Positions 35,556-47,800 of a stretch of DNA of 64,000 bases are shown here, in pieces. Positions within the stretch are counted from its first letter, which is position 1, and each line of letters begins with the position of its first letter. Below the pieces are notes generated by a model. It was given only the letters and a program-made list of their open reading frames with translations. It was not told where the DNA came from and did not search any database. Position numbers and translations under genes: made by a program. The stretch is from Crambe crambe (Eukaryota; Porifera; Demospongiae; Poecilosclerida; Crambeidae). The DNA lies in NCBI GenBank assembly GCA_963924555.1, contig OZ004595.1, positions 496,001 to 560,000 on the forward strand, written 5' to 3'.

Positions 35556-37146
35556 CTATTTTATACATGAATTACAGTACCAATCTACTTCCTTCCTTCT
35601 CCATACTTCAGTTGGTGCTACAACACATTTTCGGTGAAACCACTCGTGGCAAGAACTACACGATATCATTTTACCATATGCAGGCAGCCTACAAGTACAA
35701 AAAATTCCAAAACTGGTTTGGCCACGATTCCCACCCTTTCTTTTCCGATTTCTTCGGGGAAATGGAGTGACCAGATTAGCTTCTAGGCACTTGAATAAAT
35801 GGTTGCGGAAGTCATGTTGAATGTAGTGCAGCTCAGATGGATTCTCACCTACACATGCCAAGTAAAAGATCAATAAAATACTGGCAAGAAACTCAGGCTC
35901 ACCTCCACAAAGTGAAGCTGCAAATGCTATAGAAAACAGACCACAGTCATTACCACCGCTCTGGGTTTGGACATCAATGAAATTAACAGATTTTTTTGTC
36001 TTTGCTGCAGAGGATGGAAGCAAGTTGCTTCTTCGTATGACTGTAGAGTGCACAATTTGGCAGACTGTCATAAACATTAACTGAACCAGAAGAACAGCCA
36101 TTTGCTACAGTGATCCATATATGAAGCAAAAAATAGCATAGCTTGCATGAAGTGTAGCTAAAGTCCATTTGCATTCACCTTGCCCCTTAATCATTTACTA
36201 TAACTGCTATAACTTTCTAGATTCTTCAAATTTCAGATAGCAGTTATAGTGAATGACCAAGGGGCTGGGTGTGTTCATGCTGTGTACATATCATTCATTG
36301 AATAGCTAACTAAATCAATGGCTAAGCCTTTGTACAGATACATGTGTGTAGCTTTCTTTTCTTTTTTACATACTCATAGACACTAGAATGTAATATGCCT
36401 ATAACAATAATAATATTATTATGTAGTTCACAGAGTTATTAGCTATTAATAACCTGATTGTATGTGAAGTTCAGGCTCTTCTTTTCTCTTGTGCATGTGC
36501 ATCAAATGCAATGCCTATTAAAATTAATTAATTATTAGCTAGCTATTATGTCTATGATAGATTATACCATACCTCATCACTTGTAAATTTATAACGATGT
36601 TTTGCAATATTTTGGGATATATAACATCCATGGCAAATGAGAAATGCTAAGAAATAATGATAATCAGTGGACTAGAAACTATATACATGCCGTAACGGTT
36701 GCAAATACCTTTATATTCTTGGCACAAACTTTGGACACAATATATTCAGTGACAACATGATACTGGTGGCTTGTGAGGCAGGTTATAGAATTGCTCAAAT
36801 GTTTAAGTTCATCTACAACATAATAATAAATATAGCTAATTTCCAGCATTGCAATAGCTATAGCTAGGTAATAACAACTCACTGCGTCTTTTACATGAAT
36901 AGTTATTGTACTCCTTCTCAGAAGGCTATAAAAACATATAACTAAATTAGCTATCTGATTACTAAAAATACTAGTGCCAACCTTCAAATTATTCATTCTG
37001 TCCAATTGCTCTGAAACTAAAGATAGCAATTCATCTTTATTAAGTTGTTGAAGCGCAGGGGATACAGCTTGTTGCTTGTTGATCACCATAGCTATGAAAT
37101 CAAAATATGCATGGGATACATGCATGAATGCATGGGATACACGCAT
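35556..37146 (-). CDS. Ulp1-type protease and PHD finger portion of Ginger protein
   Basis: Minus-strand exons downstream of the integrase: fragments at 37090-36985 (KDELLSLVSEQLDRMNNLK), about 36905-36940 and about 36700-36815, then the protease. Catalytic-site features are HIWI (His), VYDSL (Asp) and TQSGGNDCGLFSIAFA (Gln and Cys, about 35930-35975), the Ulp1/SENP pattern. A PHD finger follows: CTCRLPAYGKMISCSSCHEW, then FHRKC and WYCNSC, stop at 35556. The His/Asp part and the Cys part are in different frames. The switch lies in an A7 run (rc of about 35990-35998), so a 1-bp indel breaks the protease or the assembly miscounts the run. Confidence 0.75.
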
Positions 37147-37539
37147 GAATGTATGGCTTTATCTTATTTACCTTGTTTCTTGACACTCATTTGTTTCCAT
37201 GATAGCTGAAGGTTCTTTGTCAGAAAAAAAGAACAAAATCTTGAGGAAATCTTTCTGTGTGTTTAGGACTACTTGTTAGGAATCCTGTTGGTCTGCTTAC
37301 TTCTTTATTATCCCAAACTTGTGAACTTAAGATCTGTGCAAATTTGCCATGTTAAATTTGGAATGAAATCATGCATGTAAACTAACCATTAATATTCCTG
37401 TCATCACAGCTCCTTGATTTATTTTCAACAGCTTTAAAGAGGGGTATTGGAGGTGAATGTTGAGGAGTAGCTTCTGGAATAGGCATGGTATTGCTTCCTG
37501 GAGCTTTATTAAAGGTTATAAATTAGCTATGATAATTAT

Positions 37540-39825
37540 TAGCTATATATACGTATATATTAGGTCACCATTGGTATCATCATAGAATGAGTCATGTAAT
37601 ATTAACCGCTTCTTGGTAACACATGAGGGAGGATTTAGGGGAGATAGTGGAGGTGGAAGTGGAGGAATGGAGTCATCAGAGAAAGAATTAGCTGGTATCT
37701 GTGGTGTTGTCACCAGTGTATTCTCATTTGAAGAGTCGGATGAATGAAGTTGAAAAATGTCGCTATTATTTTGTAGTATTGGCTTCAATAAAGGACGTGG
37801 GTAATATAACTTCAATCTACAACAAATACAAAAACAAAATTAAGGGCTGCATGTGTCTTTTACAGTTATATTGAAATGCATCCTTATAACATGATACCTT
37901 ACCTGCATGAATTAAATGCCTTCTTTAGAATTTTACCACTGGAAGCATTTTCTAGTCGATATACTCCTTTCCCCATATGTTCATTAATTCTGTAGGGGCC
38001 CAGCCAACGCTTGGTGAGCTTGTCACCCTTTCGTCCATCACGTACACAATTACGCAGAAGTACCAATGCACCTATATCAAGTTTCTGCAGGAAAAACATA
38101 TCATGATGTCACTGTTATTATTTTTTATTACACACCTTCGCATGGTGGTATTTTTTATCATAATCTCTTTTGTAGCGTCCCTGAGCATCCTTTATTTTTT
38201 TGTTTGCTTTAGAAAACAGATCTTTCCTCAGTTTCAGCATGTCATCACAGTATTTACTAATATTTTGCTTAGCTTCATCATTGCTTGTATCAGTGTCATC
38301 GCTCTGAGTGAGTTCCCTTTCAATTGGAAGAATTGGTTTCCTATTTTTTTATATGCATGAAGGTAACACAATAAAATACAAGTAGGAATAGGAAGGCCGG
38401 AGGGGCCATGCCCCCCCCCCCCCAAACCAAGTCATATATTAATTTGATGATTCATTTTTTACCCAGATAGTCATTCTATAGTAATGCCCAGATAAGGACA
38501 TACCTGCAATACATCAGCTCAAAGGGGGTCACGTCAGTAGATTTCTGTTTTGAAGTCCTATAAGCAAACAACACACCATCTATAAACTTGTCCCAGTCGT
38601 TCTGTTCCTTGTTGACTAGCTTCACAAGAGATCGCTGGAGTGTTTGGTTGTATCTTTCAACCAAACCATTCGTTTGCGGATGATAAGCAGTAGAGATACG
38701 GTGATCTGTTTTGAATTTTCTGCAGAGAGTCTTGTTCACTTCATTTACAAACTCTCTGCCCTGGTCTGATATCAATATCTTTGTACAGCCATATCTAATG
38801 TTGGTAATTATAATTAGCACTATTAGCCCATTATAGCAATATGTACCTGCAAACCATCTGATATAGGAATAGAGCTACACCATCAGCCTTCTTATCTGGT
38901 AGAGCTGCTGCCTCTGGCCATCTGGAAAAAAAGTCCACTAGAGTAATGATGTACTTATTCCCGGCTTTTGTTTCAGGAAGGGGTCCAATCAAGTCAATAC
39001 CCACCTAAAAATTTTGGACAAGTCCACCAAAATTGATAAATATATCAAAACTAAAAAAAAAAAACTACTCAAGCTTTAGGAATGCTGTAGCTAGCTAGCT
39101 ATAATATATAGCTATATGAAAAGAGTGCAAGATTCGTCTCAAAACACAAGCTTATAAGGTAGCTGCACAGAGAGTTTTGCTACCCAATTGATCATGTGTA
39201 TACAACTGTAGCTATAGCTGTGCTAAATATTTTCATACCTGTCTCCATACTTTTGGCTTGACCGGGATAGGGTGAAATGCTGCACCTTGTTTTACAAATT
39301 TTGCATCATTTGTTGTCTGACATACTGGACAAGTTTTGACGTGTTCATCAACATCAGCCCACAGACTCTTCCAAAAAAGTGCTCAGAAATTTTGTAATAA
39401 GTTTTATCCCGACCAAGATGGCCACCTACATAAAACAACCAAAAAATTTTTTTAGCTTGCAGCTGCATGTATTCATGCAACTATTAATTTTGGTTGTAGC
39501 TAGTCTATTAACAAAGATTTTTGTCAATAATTATTGCAATGCTATGGCTAGTTAGCCATGGAGTTTTACCTTCAAGAAGTCCATGGCAGGTTTCTAATAT
39601 CCTCCTCCTTTCCCTGTTTATTCGAGGGACTTGCTTCCAATTCTGGGTCCCACTCTTTTTATAGAACAACTGTCCCCTATCCACTTTATAATTATCACTG
39701 GCCTTTCTTCTCAGAGCTCTCTTCTGAACTTTGCTGAAGCCCTCAGGATACACATGGTTGAAAAGAAAATTATATATAGCTTCATAATCATTCAGAATAG
39801 TAGTCATCTTAGACACTGATATCAA
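37540..39825 (-). CDS. Ginger integrase-type transposase
   Basis: Cut-and-paste transposase related to Gypsy/retroviral integrase. Domain order: N-terminal exon 39825-39570 (VDRGQLFYKKSG); zinc finger with HLGRDKTYYKISEH followed, in another frame, by KTCPVCQTTNDAKF; DDE core with VGIDLIGPLPE (first Asp at 38993-38995), SDQGREFVN (second Asp at 38764-38766) and NGLVERYNQTL (Glu at 38656-38658), giving 35 residues between second Asp and Glu; GPY/F module KRWLGPYRINEHMGKGVYRL (about 37905-38096); and a Pro/Ser-rich exon 37815-37543. Several short introns interrupt it. The zinc finger is split by a missing T in a T6 run (rc of 39373-39378). Confidence 0.85.
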
Positions 39826-40439
39826 GTTTTCTGCATCCAGCTATTAATAAAGCTAGTGGCTATATAGCTAGCTATGGTTTCTACACCATTCTGATCTTCC
39901 CTTTGTCTTGGCGAGGTGGGACACTTCACACTAGAAAGGACATTCTACACTAGTGTAGAGTGTCCCCCGGAGGCTCTCCGCACTAGTGTAGACTGTCCGG
40001 GGGGACATTCTGCACGGGGGGACATTCTACACTCCGACACCGGTAGAACTTACCGTCCACCGCACTATCATGCTATAATTTATGGAAGCCAGCAAGGGAT
40101 GCAGATGATAATGAAAAGTACATGCTTGCTGAGGGATTTAAAAGAAGAAGAGCAACCGGTTTTAGCTTAGCTATTAAAATACAATTACATAGATAGCAAA
40201 TGCTGTAGCAACACTGGTCCAGGTAGTTGTAGCAAGAAGAAATGCCATGATGGTACTACTAGTCTCACTGCTGGTAGATTAACCAAAGTGAGTGAGACCA
40301 GGCCCACCTCTCAATATGCTCTAACATTGATTGTGTATTTCAGCCAGATTTGCTGTGTTACATTTTCCACTCAATACAAGGTGACATAGCCAGCTATTGA
40401 GTTCCAATGACAAAATTAGCTGTAGCTATGACTAATACT

Positions 40440-43400
40440 AAAACTTTAATTCTAAAACAGCTGGAGGTGTTGGACATTCATCAAGATCCAGTATGTAGCT
40501 ACAGAATTTTTTTGGTTGAATGTTAATTTTATTATTGAAATAGGGAAGTTTAAATTTTGGTGACCTTTCTACTGAAGTAAAGTTTGATTCTCAAGAGGTA
40601 GCTACCCATAACCAACTTATCTCCTATCTGATTCAATGATTTTGATACAGACAATAGCTGATATTGATGCTTATGTTTTCTTGCTGAGAACCAACAAAGC
40701 AATAGCCACATGTGATCAGAGTGTAAAAAATTTTGATATCAAAGATAAAAAATTAAAGGTGAGTATAGTAATACTGTTACTTCAGCTAATGTTCATAACT
40801 ATACCCATAGATATAATATCTATGCTATACCTCTACAGAGCAGAACATTCTACTTTGTATCACGATGCGGGAAATTCTTTGCTGGTGAATCGCACTGGGT
40901 TTATTGGTGTACTTGCAACAAGAAAAAATCTGAATTGATAGACAGCTTTTCTTGGTCTAGTCATATGAGTTTTGCTGAGGTTTCAGATATTTTGCTCAAC
41001 TGTATGCACATTAAAGCAGTCCAAAATATTGTTGTTTCACTTGATGGTATTCAGAGCATATCAGCAGACTCAGATTTGTCAGGTATGGCCAACAGCCATA
41101 ATTATTGCTACAGAAAATAGTACTTTTTAATAGTCATAGCTACTCAGCTTCAGGATATGCAATGCCCATGCCACTAGAGGATTTCTCTTCTCCAGTAGCA
41201 GCATTACAGGTTAGTATTTACTGTGGTATATGCTTGAGACATTCAACGTAATGCATGCAGGGTGATTTCAACAAAGTTGGTGTTGAGGGTGCTGTTTGTG
41301 TGAAGTGTGCAGAGGGAAATTTTGGTGTTGTGTTACCAATGAACACTGGAATCGTTTGTACAACTTGAAAATATGGAAAATCCAGCTGTGACCATGTGCA
41401 GAAAGTTCTCTCTATTATCGACAGCACTGATGAAGACGATATTCCACACCTTCTATTACCATTTGTGCTAGCTAAGAACGGAACCCCCCAAAAACACATG
41501 AAAAATCCTCCTAGTTGCATTTCCAGAAAAAAGATTTCATTTCAAATTTCACTTTCTTTGGCAGTAGTCATGCAGCAACCATTGAAACAGAGGCTGAATA
41601 TCCAAGATTCTCTCTGCCACCTCAAGGAATCCAGTATCCATACAGAGTGTCCAAAGTGTGGTTGCTGCAATTGGAGAGATGTACCATCACACAAGCACAG
41701 AGCCTCCAAGTAGCAACCAAGAAAATGAATACTAAGATACCCAGGTCTGCATATTTTTAGTGTACCTTTGCATATTAAAGCTAGCTTAGCTGGCTAGAAT
41801 TTTTATTCAGAAGAATCAAAACTGTGAACATGGGTGTAACACATGATTATCAGGTGATTCAGCATAGTATACCGCAGTGGAATTTTTAGCCCAGCTATTG
41901 CATATTTTGAGGAAGATTTGCATACTTGCATATTGATCATGATTTTTGCATATAAATATGCATAAAAACATACACTTGGAGGCACTGCAAGCAGAGCATA
42001 ATAATTATGCCGAGAATTACCCATCAGAGTTTAGGCAGGTTACATTTTCATGGGTTATCCTACATTTGCTTATTATCATTAATTTTCATCATAGTTTATA
42101 GCAAGCATTGTGATACACCAGAATGTGAGGGACAATTGGATTTTGATGGTTATGATCTTGGTTTGCTGAACATGAAAAGCTACCTTGTAGCACATGAAGT
42201 CCTTCGGGATCACATGTACCAATTTTTTGATGGGAAGGTACATACATTTTGTGTGTATTATGATTAAAATTTTATTTGACTTTGTAGGACAACAATGTTT
42301 ACCGAGTATTCCATACTAGTCAAAACACATGAGGATCTGGGAAACTATAATTTTTCATCACAATTTACTTACAACCATTTCTGAATGGCATGGTATGCAT
42401 TTATCCAGCTGCTTGATATCAATTTCAACCAAAGCTTCGTGTGCAACATTTGTGGTTGTGATCCCAAAAGAGTAATCATGGATGCCACGAGTCTTTCTTT
42501 TCGAAAGGATTATGATCCGTGGAAAAATTTTCTCTCAGATTCAATTAAAAATGAATCCAAGTTGAAGGAGAAAAGATAAGTGACTGTTTATTGAGCTTAT
42601 GATTAACTCAATAATACTTCATTACTAGGTACAGTGAGCGTGTTTTTATCCCCCACAAGCACACCTGTGATGTATTACGTCGGTTTTGTGAGAAAGGATT
42701 GACAGAAAATGAATTCCATGAGTTAAAATCTCTTATTTCGAGTAATGCACCATCACTAAGAGATGTAATTATGCTAGTGGCAACACCGAAGTCAGAATCT
42801 AAATCAAGTGGGAAAATTTTCAAGTGTGATACTGAATGGCAAAAATTCCTTCTATCAATTTCTGCTGTATCATCTGTGTGTGGTCTTTCACATCCTTCAG
42901 ACAGAAGCATGAAGTTAATAAAGGATATGTGCTCCACTGACATCACCAAAAATCCAAAGTCAATGGAGTGTCTTCAGGAAGAGATTCCAGTTCTATTTGA
43001 ATTAATTAGAACAACATCATCTCATTGGCCAACAATTCTTCAACCTGTACTAGAAGAATTGCTAAAAAAAGCAATGGCTCCTTTCGATCAACCAAGTTGT
43101 GTCAGTGCTGACTATATGCAAAGTGATGAGTCATTGAGTTATTTTCCACGTCTTCCAAAGCATAGAAACAGATGCATGTATTCAGCAGATAATAATAATA
43201 TAGGCAAAGTATTAACATGCACAAAAAGGAGCAGTCGCCATCCCACGCTACTACCTGGTGTCTGTGAACATGGTAAATGAGAGAGCCATTTTAATTTTCA
43301 CACCTTTGCAGGTATATGTTACGGTTTTGAAGTTTTACGGATTTGTGAGTCCCCAAATATTCCTTTCACAATACTGTTTGAAAGGTTCCAGAAGGTATTG

Positions 43401-43819
43401 CAATAGATCATGTGTAGCCAGCTATGTGGTTATTACTAGTCTAGCCATTTTTTTAAAAAGCTCCAGAAGTTGTCATTTACATGCAATTTGCATTCATATT
43501 GCCTTAATTGAGAACCTGACTACTTCAAATCCACATGGTTCGTAGTGGACAGGTTCCATTGGCCCAACCACACAGGTACATAGCTATGTTAAATAATTTA
43601 TACAACTTAATTGTTGATGTCATCTTGATAGGATGAAGCAGTGGTTACTGCATGGATTTGTATCCACAACTACAAGAGATAAACAGTCAGGTGGTAGAGC
43701 AGTCCAATTCAACACTCAAGAGGATCAAACCATCATTATCTTACATGAATGCACCAAACTTCTTATTTCACTGTAAATTCTTTTTATGGTACAGGAACAA
43801 ACTTAAATGTAATTTATAG
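40440..43819 (+). pseudogene. Cys-cluster DDE-type transposase (HMGXB3-related family), decayed
   Basis: Plus-strand exons: IADIDAYVFLLRTNKA (about 40640-40757), CGKFFAGESHWVYWCTC (about 40840 on), GDFNKVGVEGAVCVKCAEGN (from 41262), CPKCGCCNWR, a CDTPECEGQLDFDGYDLGLL segment (42110-42237), FVCNICGCDPKRV (42430-42480), a long exon to about 43280, and the catalytic-looking region EPDYFKSTWFVVDRFHWPNH (about 43512-43571). The C-terminal block with SNSTLKRIKPSLSYMNAPNF ends with TAG at 43817-43819. The Cys-pair modules and VDRFHW block resemble the transposon family whose CxC modules also occur in vertebrate HMGXB3 (recollection). Inactivating changes: TGA at 41366-41368 where Cys is expected, TGA at 43509-43511 where Arg is expected, and other frame breaks. 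Confidence 0.65.
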
Positions 43820-43984
43820 TGTGCAGTAAATCTTCATATAGTACAATAAATTTCAAGTCCTCTCAATTCCATATAATAGCAAGTTATGAGCAAGCAGGGG
43901 TGTAGCCACAGAATTTTGAGTGGTCTGGTGTGCTTGTGTGTGAAGATTTAAGGATGGCCATGCCCACTTTTTTGATCTGAATTT

Positions 43985-44465
43985 TGATGATTAAGTTTGG
44001 TCTCCCTAATTAGAGCAGTCTGGTGCCCATGATAAAGCCCGGTCCTTCTCTTTTTCATCCGGTCCTTCTCTGTGATTCTAATTTGATTCCATCACAGGGT
44101 GTCAACTCTAATTATATGCAGTACAGAGACTCTCAAGAGTGTCTTAGTGCTGGTGCAGTGTGGTCTCTCTAATTAGAGCAGTCTGGTGCCCGCAATAGAG
44201 CCCGGTCCTTCTCTTTTTCATCCAGTCCTTCTCTGTGATCCTAAATTGATTCCATAACAGGGTGTCAACTCTAATTACATGCAGTACAGAGATTCTCAAG
44301 AGTGTCTTAGTGCTGATATAGTGTGGTCTCTCTAATTAGAGCAGTCTGGTGCCCGCAATAGAGCCCGGTCTTTCTCTTTTTTCGTTCGGTTCTTCTTTAT
44401 CATTATCATTATAATTTTAACCTTCACAGAGTGTCAATTCTAATTAAATGCAGTATCATTTCACT
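43985..44465. repeat. Right subterminal repeat array
   Basis: Three units of about 165 bp, each the reverse complement of the 25151-25314 unit (GAGCAGTCTGGTGCCC, CCGGTCCTTCTCT, GGGTGTCAACTCTAATTA). Together with the left array they bracket the composite element. Confidence 0.8.
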
Positions 44466-45450
44466 CATTTTACCCAATCCTTCACTCATCCTTCATGGTC
44501 CTTCTTCAGTCCTCTTTGTTTGATCACTTCTTGCAGCACAGCTAAACAGCTAGCATAATAGAATATGTTAGTACTGTAATGATTTTGGATCTACTATGAC
44601 GTCATTTTTAGCCGGTCCTTCTGCTTCTACTGTTTTCGCTATATTTGTTTAATCTAGACATTATGCTGATTTCCATTTGAACTAAAGTCTCCATGTAGTG
44701 ATGATCTTTTACCATACCTAAACCCAAGTGGTTTTAGTGGTGATGACCCCTTACCATGCACACATTTACCTGTCCTCCCCAGGCACTCTTCGGAACATGT
44801 CTTCTGCGGGAGAATCTGCTCGCTCATTCATGCGCAGCACCAACGGCATGGTTGACACCCTCCTCTGGCTCCTCAAGGCTGGTGTTCAGCAAAAGTCAGC
44901 GGCTGATGAAAAGGTACGAGGGTAGAGTGAGAGAGAGAGAGAGAGGGAGGGCTGTCATTTTCCAAGCACTTGTGCTTTCAATACTTCTTTAGACGGTTGA
45001 GAATACTGTCTGTATCCTGCGAAACCTGTCATACCGGTTGGAGAACGAGGTGGACCCGCAGGAAGGAGGAGAGGACATTTTGGACCGGGAATGGGAACAG
45101 AAGCAGCGGAGGGAAGTGGAGGACCTGAACCGTTCCTTTTCCAAACCTTCCTCTGGTTGTCTGTCCTTCTGTGTGCGTCCCAAGACTCGTGATGATGCTC
45201 CTCGTGTGGCTCTCACTGCTGTCAACAGACCAGTCTTCAATGTGGACTTTGTCTATCCTGGTATGTACACACCTCATTATTCAACCCCTTACTTACTTAT
45301 GTAATGGAATTGATGACTGAGAGAAAGCATATTGCGAAGAGATTTTGAACATGAACATTTAACCCTTCCCCCATGACTCCTGGATTTCTCTCCCCTTGTC
45401 TATCCTGGTATAGCATTCTTTACTTCTTGCTGAGAGATGCCTCAAAATTA

Positions 45451-45486
<36 letters not shown>

Positions 45487-45746
45487 ACAAAACCTTTCTC
45501 CATGAATATTAACAATTACTGTCACTCAATGAACATGCCTAGATCATTCCCTCTTTGCTGCAGATGCCTCAGTGATGCCGAAGCGTCGGAAGCCAGTGTA
45601 TGGGAAATGTTTACTGTGGCAGCCTGAGGTTGTGTTTGTGTACCTGGCAGTGGTGGAGCAGTATCCTGACTCTGTGGAGACCATAGAGGCTGCGGCAGGA
45701 GCTATACAGAACTTGACAGCATGTAACTGGAAGGTACAGTGAAAAG

Positions 45747-45748
<2 letters not shown>

Positions 45749-45830
<82 letters not shown>
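45749..45830. repeat. (TC)n microsatellite, 82 bp
   Basis: Longest version of the delta-catenin intron CT repeat, ending in a C run. About 57 bp in copy A and about 35 bp in copy B. Confidence 0.95.
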
Positions 45831-45832
<2 letters not shown>

Positions 45833-47272
45833 CCCCCCAAGAAAGGCATTTCATATGAGGGTTTACTCTGAAGTAAATTCCTTTTCTTTCTTTCCAGTGG
45901 TCAGTTTATATTCGTAACATCGTTCGCACATCAAATGGCCTCCACCTAATAGCTGAACTTCTCAACAATGGGCACGATTCGGTGGTTCGAGCAGCTGCCA
46001 CAGCCCTGCGCAATGTGGCCATAGACCAGAGAAACAAGTCTGTCTTGGGTGCCTAAAGCATCGCCAATATCATCCCTCATCTTCCTCTGAGTACCAACCA
46101 TCTCGGCATCTCCGAGGACACTTCAGTAGCATTGCTCTGCTGCCTTATGGAACTCTTTTCAAATTGTCCAGAAAATGCCAAGTAGGTCATGTGATTGTCA
46201 TGTGATTTGTCATGTGAGTGTGGTGGCTATGTAGGTTATTTCATGAGAAAGAAGGTGTTCTCCTGCTGACAAGACTGGACAGCACACAGTTAAGGTCACC
46301 TTTGCAGCACATAAGGTAAACAATGTCATATGCACACTCTTTAGGGAGATTGGTTGCCCAAAAGAATGGTGGTGCTTACTAGGACCACTGAAACCTGGAG
46401 ATTGCAGTGATCTTGCAAACCAAAATTTACATAGCTTCCTTTTAAGTAACCCCAACTCCAAAGCCACCTTTGCTATGTTTTTTGCTGGTCTGGATTTCTT
46501 GCACTGCAACACTAATCCATGCAGTTGTGTAATCCATAGAATGTCCCCCCACCAACCAGTGCTGTATCATATTCCATGAACGAAATGGCATGTTTGATAG
46601 GAAGAGAAATGTGACTATGAAGGATTACTCAGTGTTTTGCAATGGATTTTATTATTTCCTGTATGTACTAGGTTTATTCTCTGTTGTGGGACTACAAGGA
46701 CTACAGGTCAGTGCTGAGGAAGTTGGGATGGGAAATCAGCCACTTCAACCATGCGGCCAAGGACAGCAAAGTGGCCCAGTTTGAGTTTGACATTCAGGGG
46801 AGCATTTCACGAGACTACCAGGGCTCTCGTAGGAAGAAGCGAGACAGCAAACGTTCCAGTAAAAGGTCGGGGAAGAAGAAAGATAAAGATGGAGGGCCAG
46901 GCAGTGGAATAGGCTTTATTGCTGGGGGCTTACCCCTAGGGGAGATGGCAGATGTACCAATGCAGGTATGTATGTATGTGTAACATCAGAGCTAGAAATA
47001 ACTGGACCAGTGACCGACCAACAGGATACTGTCAGACCAAATCTTTATAATGACCTGTATTTATATAATTACGTATGTTTACATATATGGTATTCTATTC
47101 TCTATTTCTTCAGAATCCGTCGTCTGCCATGAGTGTTGGTACTGGTACCATTAGCCCTTCCTTGACTAGCCCTTCTTCAGTGAACCCTTCCTCAGTGAAC
47201 CCCTCCATGCTCTTAGAAGACCCCAACTATCAAACCATCCCCAGCCCCTCATCAGGCCACCATCATCATCAT

Positions 47273-47303
<31 letters not shown>

Positions 47304-47454
47304 CCCCTGCCTTGATTGAACCCAGTTACCAAAGTGTTCCTGCTGCTTCCTCTCAACACAACCAATCCCCTCCCATGATAGAACCCAATTATGCCAGCGT
47401 CCCCACCACTTCCCCTGACCCCACCCCCTCCACCACAAACCCCCCAGCACCAAC

Positions 47455-47800
47455 TATAATATACCAGGTATTTATAATAGTATACCAGGCATGTATAATA
47501 GTAAACTACAGTATACCAGGTATTTATAATAGTATACCAGGCATGTATAATAGTAAACTATAATATACCAGGTATTAATAATAGTATACCAGGCATGTAT
47601 AATAGTAAACTATAATATGCCAGGTATTTATAATAGTATACCAGGCATGTATAATAGTAAACTACAGTATACCAGGTATTTATAATAGTATACCAGGCAT
47701 GTATAATAGTAAACTATAATATACCAGGTATTTATAATAGTATACCAGGCATGTATAATAGTAAACTATAATATACCAGGTATGTGTAATAGTGTAGGTA
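47455..47800. repeat. Intronic minisatellite, unit about 48-50 bp (copy C)
   Basis: About seven units of the TATACCAGG(T/C)AT...TATAATAGTA repeat, the longest of the three copies. Confidence 0.85.

Larger units (their letters stand above)
34312..40039 (-). mobile_element. Ginger-like DNA transposon (5728 bp)
   Basis: Ends are TGTCATAGTG at the left and ...CCGACA at the right (reverse complement TGTCGG), each flanked by CCGG (34308-34311, 40040-40043) as a 4-bp target duplication. Both ends carry GTGTAGA(C/A)TGTCCCC repeats in inverted orientation. On the minus strand it encodes a retrovirus/Gypsy-like integrase with zinc finger, DDE core and GPY/F domain, plus a Ulp1-type protease and a PHD finger. 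Termini of TGTNR form, a 4-bp duplication and this domain set are the published hallmarks of Ginger elements, which I am matching from memory. Two single-base homopolymer shifts suggest an inactive copy or assembly errors. Confidence 0.85.
25131..44470. mobile_element. Large composite transposon with inverted terminal repeat arrays
   Basis: Two arrays of an approximately 165-bp repeat (left 25131-26215, right about 43985-44465) lie in opposite orientation and enclose mobile-element genes: a minus-strand OTU/PHD gene reading toward the left end and a plus-strand DDE-type transposase reading toward the right end. Subtracting the Ginger insertion (5.7 kb) and the palindrome cluster (about 4.2 kb) leaves about 9.4 kb. 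Just right of the array, from about 44648, delta-catenin C begins inside an intron, so the element or its arrival is tied to truncation of that copy. Exact ends and target duplication are not resolved. Confidence 0.55.

Noticed and set aside
39916-40170. Open frame across the right end of Ginger
   Set aside because: It spans the transposon boundary and target duplication and reads through terminal repeats, so it is a chance frame.
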